Assembly (NCBI GenBank): GCA_025175895.1 | Contig: CM046000.1 | Location: forward strand, 38,104,720 to 38,168,719 | Length of the DNA: 64,000 nt | Source of the DNA: Wurfbainia villosa | Taxonomy: Eukaryota; Streptophyta; Magnoliopsida; Zingiberales; Zingiberaceae | Direction of reading: 5' to 3' | Part shown: positions 1 to 11,651 of the stretch, piece by piece | How positions within the stretch are numbered: position 1 is the first letter of the stretch | Layout of the letters: each line of letters opens with the position of its first letter | Notes under the pieces: model-generated | Told to the model about the DNA's origin: nothing | Databases searched by the model: none | The model's input: the letters and a program-made list of their open reading frames with translations, nothing else | Translations under genes and position numbers: made by a program

Positions 1-1017
1 TTTTGCAAAATAAATGGTATGGAGCCTAAACGGTTTGCACGTAACGTCCCAACTCGTTGGAATTCTACTTACAAATTGTTGTTATCTACTTTTGAATACA
101 AAGATTTATTATGTATATTTTTTCATCAACATGTTCAATCACATGATATTTATTTATTTTCAAATCAATGCAATATATGCACTAGTATTTGTGAAATTTT
201 AAAAGTTTTTAGTGATGCTAGTGACTAATTATCCGGTGTTTATTATCCAACTTCACATTTAGTTTTAATACATTGTTGTAATATTGAATGTATTTTTAAT
301 GAACATATTCAATTAAATGATAATTATTTATCTCAATGTATTTATGTAATGAAAGAAAAACGAGAAAAATATTTCTTAAACATTCTTGAAATATTTTTAT
401 GTGCTTTTGTTTTAGATTCTAGACTTAAATTAGATGATTTGCAAGATATGTTAGCATTATATTAGGAATCTTTAAGCCCTATTATCGAAACTGCTCCTAA
501 TATTTTTTTGATTTTGTTTAATATTAAAACTCATTTACATGATATTTATAATGAATATAACATTAAATATGGTAAACAAATTATTGGACATGAAATACAT
601 CAATCCACTACAACTAGTATTATTACTTCTAAACTCACTAAAACACAACTGTTATTAAGGGAATGGACTAAACGTCCACGAGGATCCTCAAATTTCAGTC
701 AGGAACTTGAGAATTATTTTATCACTTCTTTTGATTTTAGTGATGTAGATGAAGAAAGTTTCGACATTCTAAAATTGTGGTCGCAAAGAACTCAAATATT
801 TCCAATCTTATCTATAATGACAAAAGAAATTCTAGCTTGTCCGGTTTCAACGGTTGCAGTGGAATAAACTTTTAGTATCAGAGGAAATACATTGGACGAG
901 AGACGTTCTAGTTTAAGGCCGAAAAATTTGGCAGTGCAATGTTTACTCAATGATTGGCCAAAAGTTGCAAGTCGAACCCAACATATTAAAGTGACGAAGA
1001 AGACCAAGACGAAATAG
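1..1017 (+). pseudogene. hAT transposase, C-terminal half, decayed
   Basis: The translation in the frame of base 19 resembles plant hAT (Ac/RICESLEEPER-like) transposases. It has the VPTRWNSTY motif near the left edge and a C-terminal dimerisation segment ending in TFSIRGNTLDERRSSLRPK. The same frame stays open for about 1 kb apart from three nonsense codons, at 226-228, 463-465 and 865-867, and ends at 1015-1017. The N-terminal zinc finger and the 5' half of the catalytic domain would lie left of the window. The family normally excises and reinserts DNA in the nucleus; this copy cannot make a full protein. The hAT identity rests on motif recognition. Confidence 0.8.
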
Positions 1018-1160
1018 AGGGAACATCCGGAACTACGACGACGGAAGGAAATACCGAATACGATTGAAATTGATTGAATATAATAAAAATTGAAATATAA
1101 TTGATTTTGTTTATTGTAATAAGGTTTTTATTTGAGTCCAAGATATTGAAATTTGTGATG

Positions 1161-1213
<53 letters not shown>
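1161..1213. repeat. (TA)n microsatellite
   Basis: About 26 uninterrupted TA units lie just 3' of the hAT relic. This is a simple slippage repeat. Confidence 0.95.
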
Positions 1214-1215
<2 letters not shown>

Positions 1216-3070
1216 ATTGAGATAATGAAATATTTGATAGAGTTATTATAAATTCAATTGTGCAATTTTTTTTATTTTAATTATTTACATCATTCTTTAA
1301 ATTTTTATTTATTTAACTAAGACGACTGCATCTAAACCGGATGGACCGACCGGATCGAACCAGACTTCGGATCCGACCGAATCGAAATCGACGGCCCATT
1401 AACTCGACCAGAATCCCAAGCCACGAGCGAGCCGGTTAAGGGTCGATATTTTATCAATTCGGACCCGACGATTTCAACCCATATCTGAATTGGACCCAGA
1501 CCATGACCAGATCTAATCGTGAAGATGGTTATATATCAACCGAGTTGAAGAACTATTTTAGAGAGTTTTATTATATTGTTTATGGTTGTCCAAGTGAAAA
1601 AGTTCAAAAAGAGAACTAATTTATTAATTTGTGAAACACAGGGCGCTCGTATTTACTTGGATGAAGGTTTAATGCATGTACTTTACTGAGTTTCAGTCTC
1701 CTCGAGTCCCAACGATAATTTACGACAATACTTAGTGCACTAAGAGATATAATAATTAGAGATTAAAAATAATTTTATAATATGGTATCAATTAAAATCA
1801 AATATAGTCAAATGATTAAAATTTGTTCGTGTGCTCTTGTGGATGAGGTAATTGATTCAGTTGATATATGTATAGGTATTTATCATATGAAATTTTATGT
1901 TCAATTTTAGGCGTGAAATAATTTATTGATTTTTCGATCTCTCATATGTAAAGAATTCACTATGCCAAAGTGAAATTGTTGATGATTTATCATCGTTTAT
2001 TAAATCGAAAAATTAATCATAAAAAAATACTTGATGTGAACATTATCATATAGAAATGTAGTCAGAAGATTAATGGTAGAATTAGAATTTAAATCTCATC
2101 GATGTACATATGAAAATATTGTGTCAGTTAATTTTTAAATTGTAATTTTTCATCGATTTTTTAAAAAATATTTAATTCATATTTGAAATTATCATATCTA
2201 ATAAGTTTTTTAGAATTCAAATTTATAATATATTTTTTCAATTATTCACAAATCATTTGTGAGCTAAACTTGAAGTGATTTTTTTTAAACTCGAATTGAA
2301 TTTTATTTATTTTTTTATATTTACGCACAAACATGTTTAAGATTCGGATAAATTTGAATCGAATTTAAATTATTTTGAAGTATAATTTAATTCCGTTCAA
2401 ATTAAGGTTTGCAGTCAATCTTAATTGGAATTTCATTTAACATGGAGATCGACTAGTAATTATTTTATATATTTTTTAATTGACACTCGATATTCGGACT
2501 AATTAATTTTAGGGACGATTAATTTAATCCTACGGAAAATTTTCATTACTTTTATTCATGGACAATCTAATAATTTAATATTTTAATATTTATCATTCTA
2601 TTTGGAAAAGAATTTTTACTATTATTTATATTTTTGAATTTTGAATGGAATTGGGTTATATATATACATTTCAAATTCTAAATTAAATATTAATATGAGT
2701 CCAGTACACAGGGAAGTTGCACATTCCATGCTAAGCGAGAGATTATGAAAACTTTACATAATCGTTCCTACCACAGCGAACCTGTTCCATCCCTCTAGAT
2801 AGTGGATTAAAAGCATAACACGCGCATATTACCCTAATTGTTTCGACTGTTCTAATTCTCGCCCAGAAAAATCTCTTCCTATGGAGGCACGATGCGATCT
2901 TCCAACTTCCAAGAAGATATTTAGATCGCAATGAACAGGGGACGTCGCTAAGTTTACTAATAATGCGATCTTACTGTTAATAATCTCAATTTAAGTTAGT
3001 CCGGATCAGTATAATCTTGCAAGCCGTGTTTGGGGAAGCTACGTACATCCGTAGATTCCTATCCCGCTGC
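1214..3070. other. AT-rich spacer upstream of HMT
   Basis: No coding region is supported here. Bases 1320-1510 form a moderately GC-rich island rich in CGACC and CGAAT words, probably a repeat fragment. The rest is AT-rich, with many short stop-limited frames. The last 300-400 bases should include the HMT promoter. Confidence 0.5.
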
Positions 3071-3078
3071 TATAAGAG
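3071..3078 (+). promoter_or_regulatory. Putative TATA box of HMT
   Basis: TATAAGAG lies 44 bases upstream of the first HMT ATG. If used, it would leave a very short 5' leader. The motif and spacing are seen; its use is inferred. Confidence 0.4.
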
Positions 3079-3114
3079 AGGGCGGAAGCCGGAAGCAATA
3101 ACAAGTATTGGGAA

Positions 3115-3294
3115 ATGATGGGGGTTGGGAACGGCGGTGGGGCGGATCTAATGCGAGAGTTCCTCAACGAGGCCGGCGGTTTCGCCGTCATCGATGGCGG
3201 GCTGGCAACGGAGCTCGAAGCCAATGGAGCAGACCTGAAGGACCAGTTGTGGAGCGCCAAGTACCTCTTCACCTCCCCCGACCTGATCAAGAAG
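3115..3294 (+). CDS. HMT: HMT exon 1
   Basis: Sixty codons from the first of two adjacent ATGs (3115 and 3118) to the donor at GTAAAT (3295). It encodes the glycine-rich start and VIDGGLATELEANGAD, the first strand of the homocysteine-binding barrel. The donor is phase 0. The ATG choice rests on the TATA-like box upstream and on the frame; starting at the second Met would drop one residue. Confidence 0.88.
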
Positions 3295-3465
3295 GTAAAT
3301 CCCCCTTCTTTCGCCCTAAACATTATAGAAGTTGCAATCTTTCTTGTCTTTTTGTGAAGTTTGCTGTTTGCAATACAAAAGAACTGATAAATAAAAATAA
3401 AAATGAAAACTTTTGCGGCACTTGTCTTGAGCACTTGTGTTGTTTGTCGTCCCATTTCGTAACAG

Positions 3466-3522
3466 GTTCATTTAGACTATCTTGAAGCTGGTGCAAATAT
3501 CTTGATCACTGCTTCCTATCAG
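3466..3522 (+). CDS. HMT: HMT exon 2
   Basis: Nineteen codons, VHLDYLEAGANILITASYQ, a block strongly conserved in plant homocysteine methyltransferases. The acceptor is AACAG at 3461-3465 and the donor GTTCTT at 3523. Both ends are phase 0, and the exon joins exon 1 in frame. Confidence 0.9.
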
Positions 3523-3605
3523 GTTCTTATCATTATTCTGCGATTTGAATTATGATTAAATTGGAAGAGTGGCCTTATAATCGGGATAATTTGGTGCCGC
3601 AACAG

Positions 3606-3815
3606 GGAACCATACAGGGTTTTCAATCTAGAGGCTTTTCCCTGGAAGACAGTGAAGCTTTGTTGAGGAGAAGTGTTGAGGTTGCATGCGAAGCGCGAGA
3701 TATATTTCAAGGCCAATATCTTAAAGCCAGTTCTGGAATCAGTGAGGGCACAATCAACTCAAAACAACTTCCTGTGTTGGTTGCAGCATCAATAGGAAGC
3801 TATGGAGCATATCTA
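3606..3815 (+). CDS. HMT: HMT exon 3, part before the copia insertion
   Basis: Seventy codons from GTIQGFQSRGF to ASIGSYGAYL, following the acceptor CAACAG. The exon is cut after codon CTA. The last five bases, ATCTA, are the target site duplicated by Copia-1. Read through into the LTR, the frame ends after one more codon at TAG 3819-3821. The continuation of this exon lies at 23738-23757. Confidence 0.9.
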
Positions 3816-5658
3816 TGTTAGGTTTTTCCGAGCCGTAAAAATCACTTTTTGCGTTGCGGAAACCTCGGAAGTCCCGGCCACGGATCCGTGCGAAGTATAA
3901 AAAATATAAAATATGTATGTGCTTACAAAAACTCTAGATCTACCTTAGATCTAAGATGTTAGAACATTACCCTCGTAGCGATGCCCTTCGCTTATCCCGC
4001 TCGTCCAAAAGTTCGCCGGAACTTGAGAGTGTCAAGTGCACACTCCTCTATGGTATCCACATAAGCAATAGGTGGAGAAAGAGACAAACTTGAGTGTGCT
4101 AGCACTCCTAGAAGATCTCGGCAAGATGAGGTTGGGAGAGGTAGAGAGCTTGAGAGAAAAATTCCAAGGAAGAAGATGAAGTTGGAATAACTCACAAAAA
4201 TGAATTTCACCATCATAACCCCTAATGGTGTCAAGCCGGTTATTATTATGGCTTGGGAGGTTACATGCATGCATGTAACTCCCATGCCTCTTGGTCTTCC
4301 TCATGATGTGGCACCAATTGACAAAGTCAATGATGATGTGGACGGCCATGCCAAGTCATCATCATGACATGACATTTGGTCAAGTCAAACTTGACCTTTC
4401 ATCTTCCCTCTCAAGTCAAGTCAAACTTGACCTCTAATCTCCCATGGTTGATCAAATCTAACCACTTGATTCAAGTCAATTTAATTTAATGAATCTCTAT
4501 TCATTAATTTAAATTGATTTGATGAATCAAATATAAATTAGACTCATTCAACACTTGAATCAACTTGAGTCTAACTCAATTAATCTAATTTGGATTACTC
4601 TTAATCCAATTTGGTTCATCCCATGAACCTAATCCTCATGGTTCATCCCATGAACCTAATCCTCATGGTTCATCATATGAACCTAATCTCCATCTAATTG
4701 CTCTTACAGATGACTATAGGTTCTCAGAATATCGCAACGCCCCTAAACCGATTTAGAACATAAGCAATGAGCGTATCTAGCATCACATCATCATACCTAA
4801 GTTACAAGAATGTTGAGCTCCAACATCACCTTTGTGACTACTAATTGTGACTCTCACAATATGTGACAATGTCCCTCTATCCTTGACATCTAGATTGACC
4901 AATCGAGGAATAGACTATGTCATCCCTGCATAATCTAAATCTCAACCCCAAGTAGACTCATTCTAATCAAACGAGCCTCAATATCTCATATTGACTCTTT
5001 TGGGCATGGCCATGCACTTCGTGGTCTCACTCTATCAAGAATATCGATGTCACTCCCGTCATATAGGAGGGATAGATCCCATCTACATCACCCACATCCC
5101 TCCGCATAATCTGCATACCCAACAAGAATCGCCTTTATAGTCCACCCATTTACGGGTGGCGTTTGTGAAAGCAAAAGTATCTGACTCCTTATGTAGGGAA
5201 CCGTGGTGACTTGGTCTAGGACTAATAGTCGATACTAATAAATACGTGAGAAAGTATATGACACTCATATAACGATCCATGATACTTTCTCATGGCGGGT
5301 CATTCAGTATACATTCTCCAATGCATACCCATGTGTCAACTTGATATCTCATATCCATGACTTGTGAGATCAAGTCATCTTGTTGACCTGCATGCTAGTC
5401 TCTACGCATTAACATTGTCCCTGAATGTTAATACTCGACTAGGAATGATTAAGAGTAGTGTTCTCTATATCATCTCATTATCGATTCAACCAATCGATTG
5501 ATATAGATAAGAACCTACTACTCAAGGACATTATTATATTTAGTTATTTGACACCAATACAAGTAAATATAATAACCATGCCTTTATTAATAGGAATATG
5601 ATACAATAAAGTCCATACAACAATCATCACATGATTGACTCTAGGGCTTTCACTAACA
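3816..5658 (-). repeat. Copia-1 left LTR (3' LTR of the minus-strand element)
   Basis: This 1843-bp LTR begins TGTTAGGTTTTTCCGAGCC and ends CACTAACA on the + strand. It matches 21482-23256 over nearly its whole length. It carries a short tandem duplication of a GGTTCATCCCATGAACCTAA unit near 4613-4660 that is single in the other LTR, and some scattered substitutions. Confidence 0.88.
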
Positions 5659-8600
5659 ATCTCCCACTAGCACTAGTGTCAATCACCGTAGTATCTAATA
5701 CCCGATGACCTGGTGTGACCGTCATTGCTTTTTACGTGCGAAGCCTTGGTTAAGGGATCTGCGATGTTAGCCTCTGTGGGTACTCTGCAAATCTTCACAT
5801 CTCCTCTATCGATAATCTCTCGAATGAGATGGAAGCGCCGATATACTCGGCCTCTGTTGTAGAATCAGTAACTGTGTCCTGCTTAGAACTCTTCCAGCTC
5901 ACAGTTCCACTATTCAAGCAAAACACGAACCACATTGCGATCTATAATCATCACAGTCGGTTTGGAAGTGACATCATTGTAACCCTTCTGGTAGCTCCTC
6001 ATCGCCTCGAATATCAAGAAATATTCTTTAGTCCTTCTCAAGTACTTAAGAATATTTTTTCGCTATCCATGACGCCACTGGATCTCGATCAGTATCTACT
6101 CGTCGTACGCCAAAGCATACGAGACATCGGAGACGAGTACATGGCGTAGGCGTATGATAGATCCTATAGTAGATCGTAAGGGATCTTATCCACGTGGTCT
6201 CTCTCCTCTCGAAGAGGACTTTGAGTCTTCGAAAACTCACATCGTGTGACATCGGCAAGTCCTTTCTTGGAATTCTCGCATGCAAATAATACCGTGTCGA
6301 TATGTACTCGACTTAGGCGAGCGATCTCTTAGATCTATCTCTATAGATCTTGATGCCTAGAATCTGTGTCGCACTAAGTCTTTCATCGTTGAAAGCGTCG
6401 AGCGCAGTCTTGCAGGCATGGCGAAGGGATGTCATTCTAATAAGCGATATGTCATCCATATACAATACAAGGAAGACAATGTGTTCCCATTAACCCTCTT
6501 GTAGACCACGAGTTCATCTTCATTCTTGATGAAACAAATGTTTGATCGCGTCGTCGAATCGAAGATTCCGGCTCGAAGCTTGCTTTAGCCCATAAATGGA
6601 CCTTTCGGCTTGCATACCTTCCCGATATCTTTGTGGATCTACAAAACCCTCGGGTTGTGTCACAGTATATCCTCGAGCAAGTTTCCATTCGAACGCGGTT
6701 TTGACATCCATCTGCGGATCTCATGTCGTGGTATCTTTGCGATAGCAAGCAAGATCCGAATGGACTTAAACATCGCTTGATGGAGAAAAGGTTTCATCAT
6801 AGTCGATACCATGAATTTGCTTGAAACCTTTAGCCACCAATCCACCCTTATAGGTATCGTAAGTCCATCCACGTATCGGTCTTTCTCCTAAAGACCCACT
6901 TACACCCAACGGGTTTGACCCGGTGGATCGACCAAAGTCCATACTTGGTTGGTGTCGTGGATTCCATCTCGGATCTTATGGCCTCTGGCCATTTCTCGAG
7001 AATCTGGGCTCATCACAGCCGATAGGAGGTAGGCTCGTTCTCAACGAGCATTACGTCATCGTGGTCGAACAAGAGAAATGAGTATCTCTCTGGTGCCGAC
7101 GACGCCTATCGGACCTGCGAAGAGGTAAGTCTACGTGAGCAGTGGTTGTTCCACAACTCTTTGTCTGATAACCTCATCACCCCTGACACTTTGTGGTTCT
7201 GTTGACCTCCATCAGTGAGGCCTCGATATCTTGAATTTCTTGAGATCGAAGGTACTCACTAGTTTTCTAGAAAGCAAAATCTCTTTCTGAAAAACCCTAG
7301 TCTTTCCACAAATACTTTGTCTTGTGGAATGTAAGTAATATCCCTTTGTATCCTTGGGATATCCAACAAAATAGCATCTATCGGATTTGGGTCCCAGTTG
7401 TATGCGAGACTTGGCGTCGAGCATAAGCCTCATGACCCCAAATCCTCATAAAAGACATCGTGGGATTTCTCCTGTCCATATCGTATATGGTGTCTTTATC
7501 ACACCTTGGATGGTACAGTTAAGGGTAAAGGCTGCGTATGCAGAGCGTATCCCCAAGGATATAGGAAGATCATGTGACTCATCGTAGATCGTACCTACTG
7601 ATAAGTACGATTCGCTTTCGGATACACCATTCCGCTGGTGTTCGGGAGGAGTGAGTTGGGATAGAATCCCACACTCGGCTAGATAGTCACGAAACTCATG
7701 GCGGTATTCACCACCTCGATCCGATCAGTATTTTATACTCTTGCTGTGGTTTCAGAGTTCTTGAATTCTTTAAACTTTCGAAAGGATTACGATTTGTGTG
7801 TCATGAGATACACATAACCATATCTTGAAATCATCAAGAAATATAATGAAGTACACCTGTAACCACCTCTGGCGAATATGAAAGGGCCACATACATCACT
7901 ATGTATAAGTCTATGAAATCTGTTGCTCTTTCATATGTCCACTAAAGGGAGTCTTATGCTTGCACAAAGCGAGATTCGTATCTCGTATGATTGAATCAAA
8001 TGAGTCTAGCGACCCGTCCTTATAAATTTGAGATAGCGACTCGTTTTATGTGACTGGCGGCAGGAGATAAGTTTGGTTGACTCGTTTGACTTGAACCTCT
8101 TGGTACTTATGTTATAGATAGGGCTCTCTAAGTACAGAAAGTAGAGTCCGGATTCGTTAGAGGTCTTATTTCTGATAGAGCATATCGTTTAAATAAAGTG
8201 AGCAAGCATTTTTCTTTATTATAAATGAAAATCCTTTCTTGTCTAAACAAGAAATGAAATGATGTTCTTGGTTAAAGGCGGATACATAACAACATTCATC
8301 TAATTCTAATACAAGCCCGGAGGCGAAGATAGATCGTAAGTTCCTGAATGACGTGACTCTTGCTCCATTTACTCGTGGTCCACCTCGCCCTTTATCGATG
8401 CCTGCTATTTTTCTCGCTGCGTATTAGTACAAATGTGAGATGCACATCCGTATCTAATACCCATGATGAAGAAATAGATAGATTGACTTACATAACATTT
8501 ATACGAAGTTGAAGTCTCACTTCTTTTCTTCTTAAGATCTTCGGTAAGCTTTGCGATTCGCTTCCGGTGTCGGCTTCCTTGCGATGGAAAGCAAGCCCCT

Positions 8601-9140
8601 TCCTTGGCTACCCCTCCTTTGGGTTTAAGTTCTTTGCCTTTGCCCTTGGCTTGGGACTTTCTCTTACCTTTAGGCTTGCCCTTGCCTTTCTTCTTCTGCA
8701 CCATCAAAATGGTGTCAGATTTTCCCTTCTTAAGGTTAAGCTCGGTGATTCTCAACACGAGCATTTGACGATGACTTATCAATTTCATTCATGTTATAAT
8801 TCATGACAAATTGATTGAAGGCTTGTGGCAAAGATTGCAAGATCAGGTCAGTGGCCAGCTCTTGGCCAAGTGGGAATCCCAGCCTTTGTAGGTTTTCTAC
8901 GTACCCAATCATCTTGAGTACATATGAACCTACGGGAGTCCCTTCTTGCATTTTGGACCCAAATAATGCCTTAGAGACTTCATATCTCTCATGCCTAGCT
9001 TGTCCTTGATATAGTTGACGAAGATGTCCAACCATATCATAAGCATTCATAAACTCATATTGCTTTTGAAGCTCAGAGTTCATGGTCGCGAGCATTAGAC
9101 ATGACACATCTAATGCGTCATCTTGATGCTTCTTGTAAGC
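5659..9140 (-). pseudogene. Copia-1 gag-pol remnant (gag C-terminal part to RNase H)
   Basis: Reading leftward on the minus strand there is a gag (UBN2-type) block at 9140-8736 (YKKHQDDALDVSCLMLATMN), then a lysine-rich segment and a degraded zinc-knuckle/protease junction ending CASHICTN near 8420. Integrase pieces follow near 7700 (EYRHEFRDYLAECGILSQ). Next come a post-integrase block at 7433-7212 (DRCYFVGYPKDTKGYYL), reverse transcriptase at 6711-6520 (MDVKTAF... SIYGLKQASS), and RNase H with its ADPLTKA tail near 5720. Many stops and frame changes make it non-functional. The gag N terminus lies across Gypsy-1 at 19874-19694. Confidence 0.82.
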
Positions 9141-9145
9141 ATCTT

Positions 9146-11651
9146 TGTTAAATACTGGAAAATTTAACATATAAATTAAATGGCCAAATAATTGAGGAAA
9201 TAATCTTGGAAAATTTTCGGGATTTTTAGGGAAGTTTAGGAATTTTTCTGGAATTAAACGGACTCCGTACGAGATTTTTTCGGGGATAAAATAGATAGAC
9301 TTTATTTAAGGGGTATTAACCTAACCCGGAAACCCTAAGTTTTTATTTTTCTATTCCCTTTTTTCCCCGCCTTGTATGACCCTCCTTTAGCGGTTCTCGC
9401 GATCTCTCCTTCCCAGATTCCTTTTCTCTCTGTAAGCGATCTCTCGTGGCCAGAATCCCTCTTCTTGCCGGCGCGATCGCGGCGTGGCCGAGCCGGCCGT
9501 GTGAGGATCAGCCGGCACCTCACCTCGGCCGCCGCCAAGCCCTTCTTCCTCGCGGCGGCCGGCGTCGCCGCGCCCGGCCGCCGCGCGCGCCGCCGCCGCC
9601 AGCCAGCGTCTGTCTCTCGCCGTGCGCCCTCTTTTCTTTCCTCCGCGCCCGTCTGCGTACTTTGTGTCTTCACGATTCGGGATTGTTCTGCGTTACGGTG
9701 GTCAGGAAGCAAGAGTATTAGAGCGTGACAGATTTTCTCCGGTGAAGCCAGCGGTGGAAGGCTCCCATCGAGTATAACTTGAATTAATTTCTTTTATCTG
9801 TTGTTGGTTGATTCGAGGTGGATTTCCTTTAGAGAATAAGTACATTAAAAATTTGTCGAGGGCTTGTGGGTGTCGTGCGGTTAGAGTTGGATGTGGTCGG
9901 CTGTGGATTTGGGGGGGGGGGTTGTTAGCTGAGAGGGTTGTGGAGGATTGTAAATGGCTGTGAATAATGTGTGAGCCACTGTAAATTGAGTTGGAGATCT
10001 AATTTGGGAAAGGAATGGCTGTGGATGGAATTCCTAGGACGGGTGACTTGATTGGTCGATTTGGGTTGATTCCAGAGTTATTCGGGTGTTGATCGGTTGA
10101 TTTGTATGATATTTGGAGGATATGAGATTTGGGTTTAATTGGGATATAAAGGAAATCGATTTATTATTCGATTTGTTGTTGAATTGTATATTTTGTGCTT
10201 GACTATAATTACGCTATATACGAGTTTGATCACGGCGGGTCCCGATCGTGACGATTGTTCTTCTTGCGGATATATATTCAGGCGGGTATTTTGACTTAAC
10301 GTTTCGATTAAGTCAATTGATATACTAGTTAGGATAGCTTACAATAATTTTTCATGTTTATATGCCTAGTATGTTTTGGTGCCTCTTAGATTAAATGCAT
10401 GTGATAGGATATGATTATATTTACTGTTTGATTTGGATCGTAGTATGTGGATTAGGGATATGTACATATTGGTTATGTCATGCTCGTTCGGATAGGTATA
10501 TTATGAGTAGGATTTACATGCTTTAGTATCATCGCCATTTTCGCATGATTGCATCTTTGGTGGCGGGGTTCCATTATTGTTGAGCCGCGGTAGTTTCATG
10601 CTTACCGCTGCCGCTCATGGGTTAGTGAGTACATCGGGAGGTGTGTGCGATTGCTCTGTCGAGCTCATTGATGCCTTTCATGGGTAGCGATGAGCGGCGT
10701 GGTAGCGAGCGAGGATCCTCTCCTACGGCTATGACACGGGAGATGAGAGCTTAGCTCCCCAGTATGTTTAGAGGCGGGAGGATAGGTGTACTCGCGCATC
10801 CTGTCGCTCGGTCGCTCGAAGCGATGATGGCGAGTCTTGCGATTGTCATCATAGCCCTACCACTCGGCTTCGCCATTGCGTGTGAGGCGGTAGCGTCGAG
10901 GTGACCGTGTCGTTGTACGGCATACACTTTGCATAGATTGCATTTATCTTGTGTTTCTTTGCATTTTTATTGATGCCTTGGATGTGCATATGATTGTAAA
11001 TGCATCTGAGGATACATGCTTATATATGATCGGGACTTTATTATTTCTAGTCGAACGTACTCTATATCGAGTAGGAGATTGAGTAAAAATCTGATCATTT
11101 GTATTTCTTGTTTGTATACCCTATTATGTGGTATCTTGGCGTGATATTTTATTATTAGCTATACCTTATTTTGCATATCTCTTATACACATGAGTTCTTT
11201 GAACTCACCCCGTTGAGTTTATATCTATTTGAGGATGAAATTTATCGGGAGAGTCACGATTCTTGGGACCCCACTCGTCGTAAAGTTTTGATTTGGATAT
11301 TTGTTTTACGGTATTTGGATATTTTGGTTAGAGGACATGTATAGGTTTGGAGATTGATTTTGTATTTGGTTTTGGTGTCCTTATGGACCTTATTTGGATT
11401 TTGGTTTGGTTGGATTTTGTTGAGTATTCCTGCCGGATGGCGAGAAGGGTAAGTCTATCTATTTATTTTTGTTTGTCATTTATTTTGGATGATGGCACGA
11501 GGCGAATTATATAAGCTGCGTGTGAGTTTGGATTCGGTCGTGTTGGCCGATGTATAGTGGAGTGTAGGCCTTTGTATATAAATTAGGATTATGCACCGTC
11601 TGAGAGATCTTTGCCGGATTTTTATGCGGTGGGGTCTCCTTGAGCGTGACA
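9146..11651 (+). repeat. Gypsy-1 5' LTR
   Basis: About 2.5 kb, starting TGTTAAAT and ending GCGTGACA. It contains a very GC-rich block (9470-9640) whose open frames are chance products. Its alignment with 16801-19255 is patchy: long identical stretches alternate with short blocks of dense mismatch and small deletions. Confidence 0.82.

Noticed and set aside
1161..1213. TA tract considered as a centromere or origin signal.
   Set aside because: A lone microsatellite without satellite context or other signals.
9335..9728. Arg/Ala-rich frames on both strands.
   Set aside because: They lie in a GC-rich block of the Gypsy-1 LTR and are not shared intact with the other LTR.
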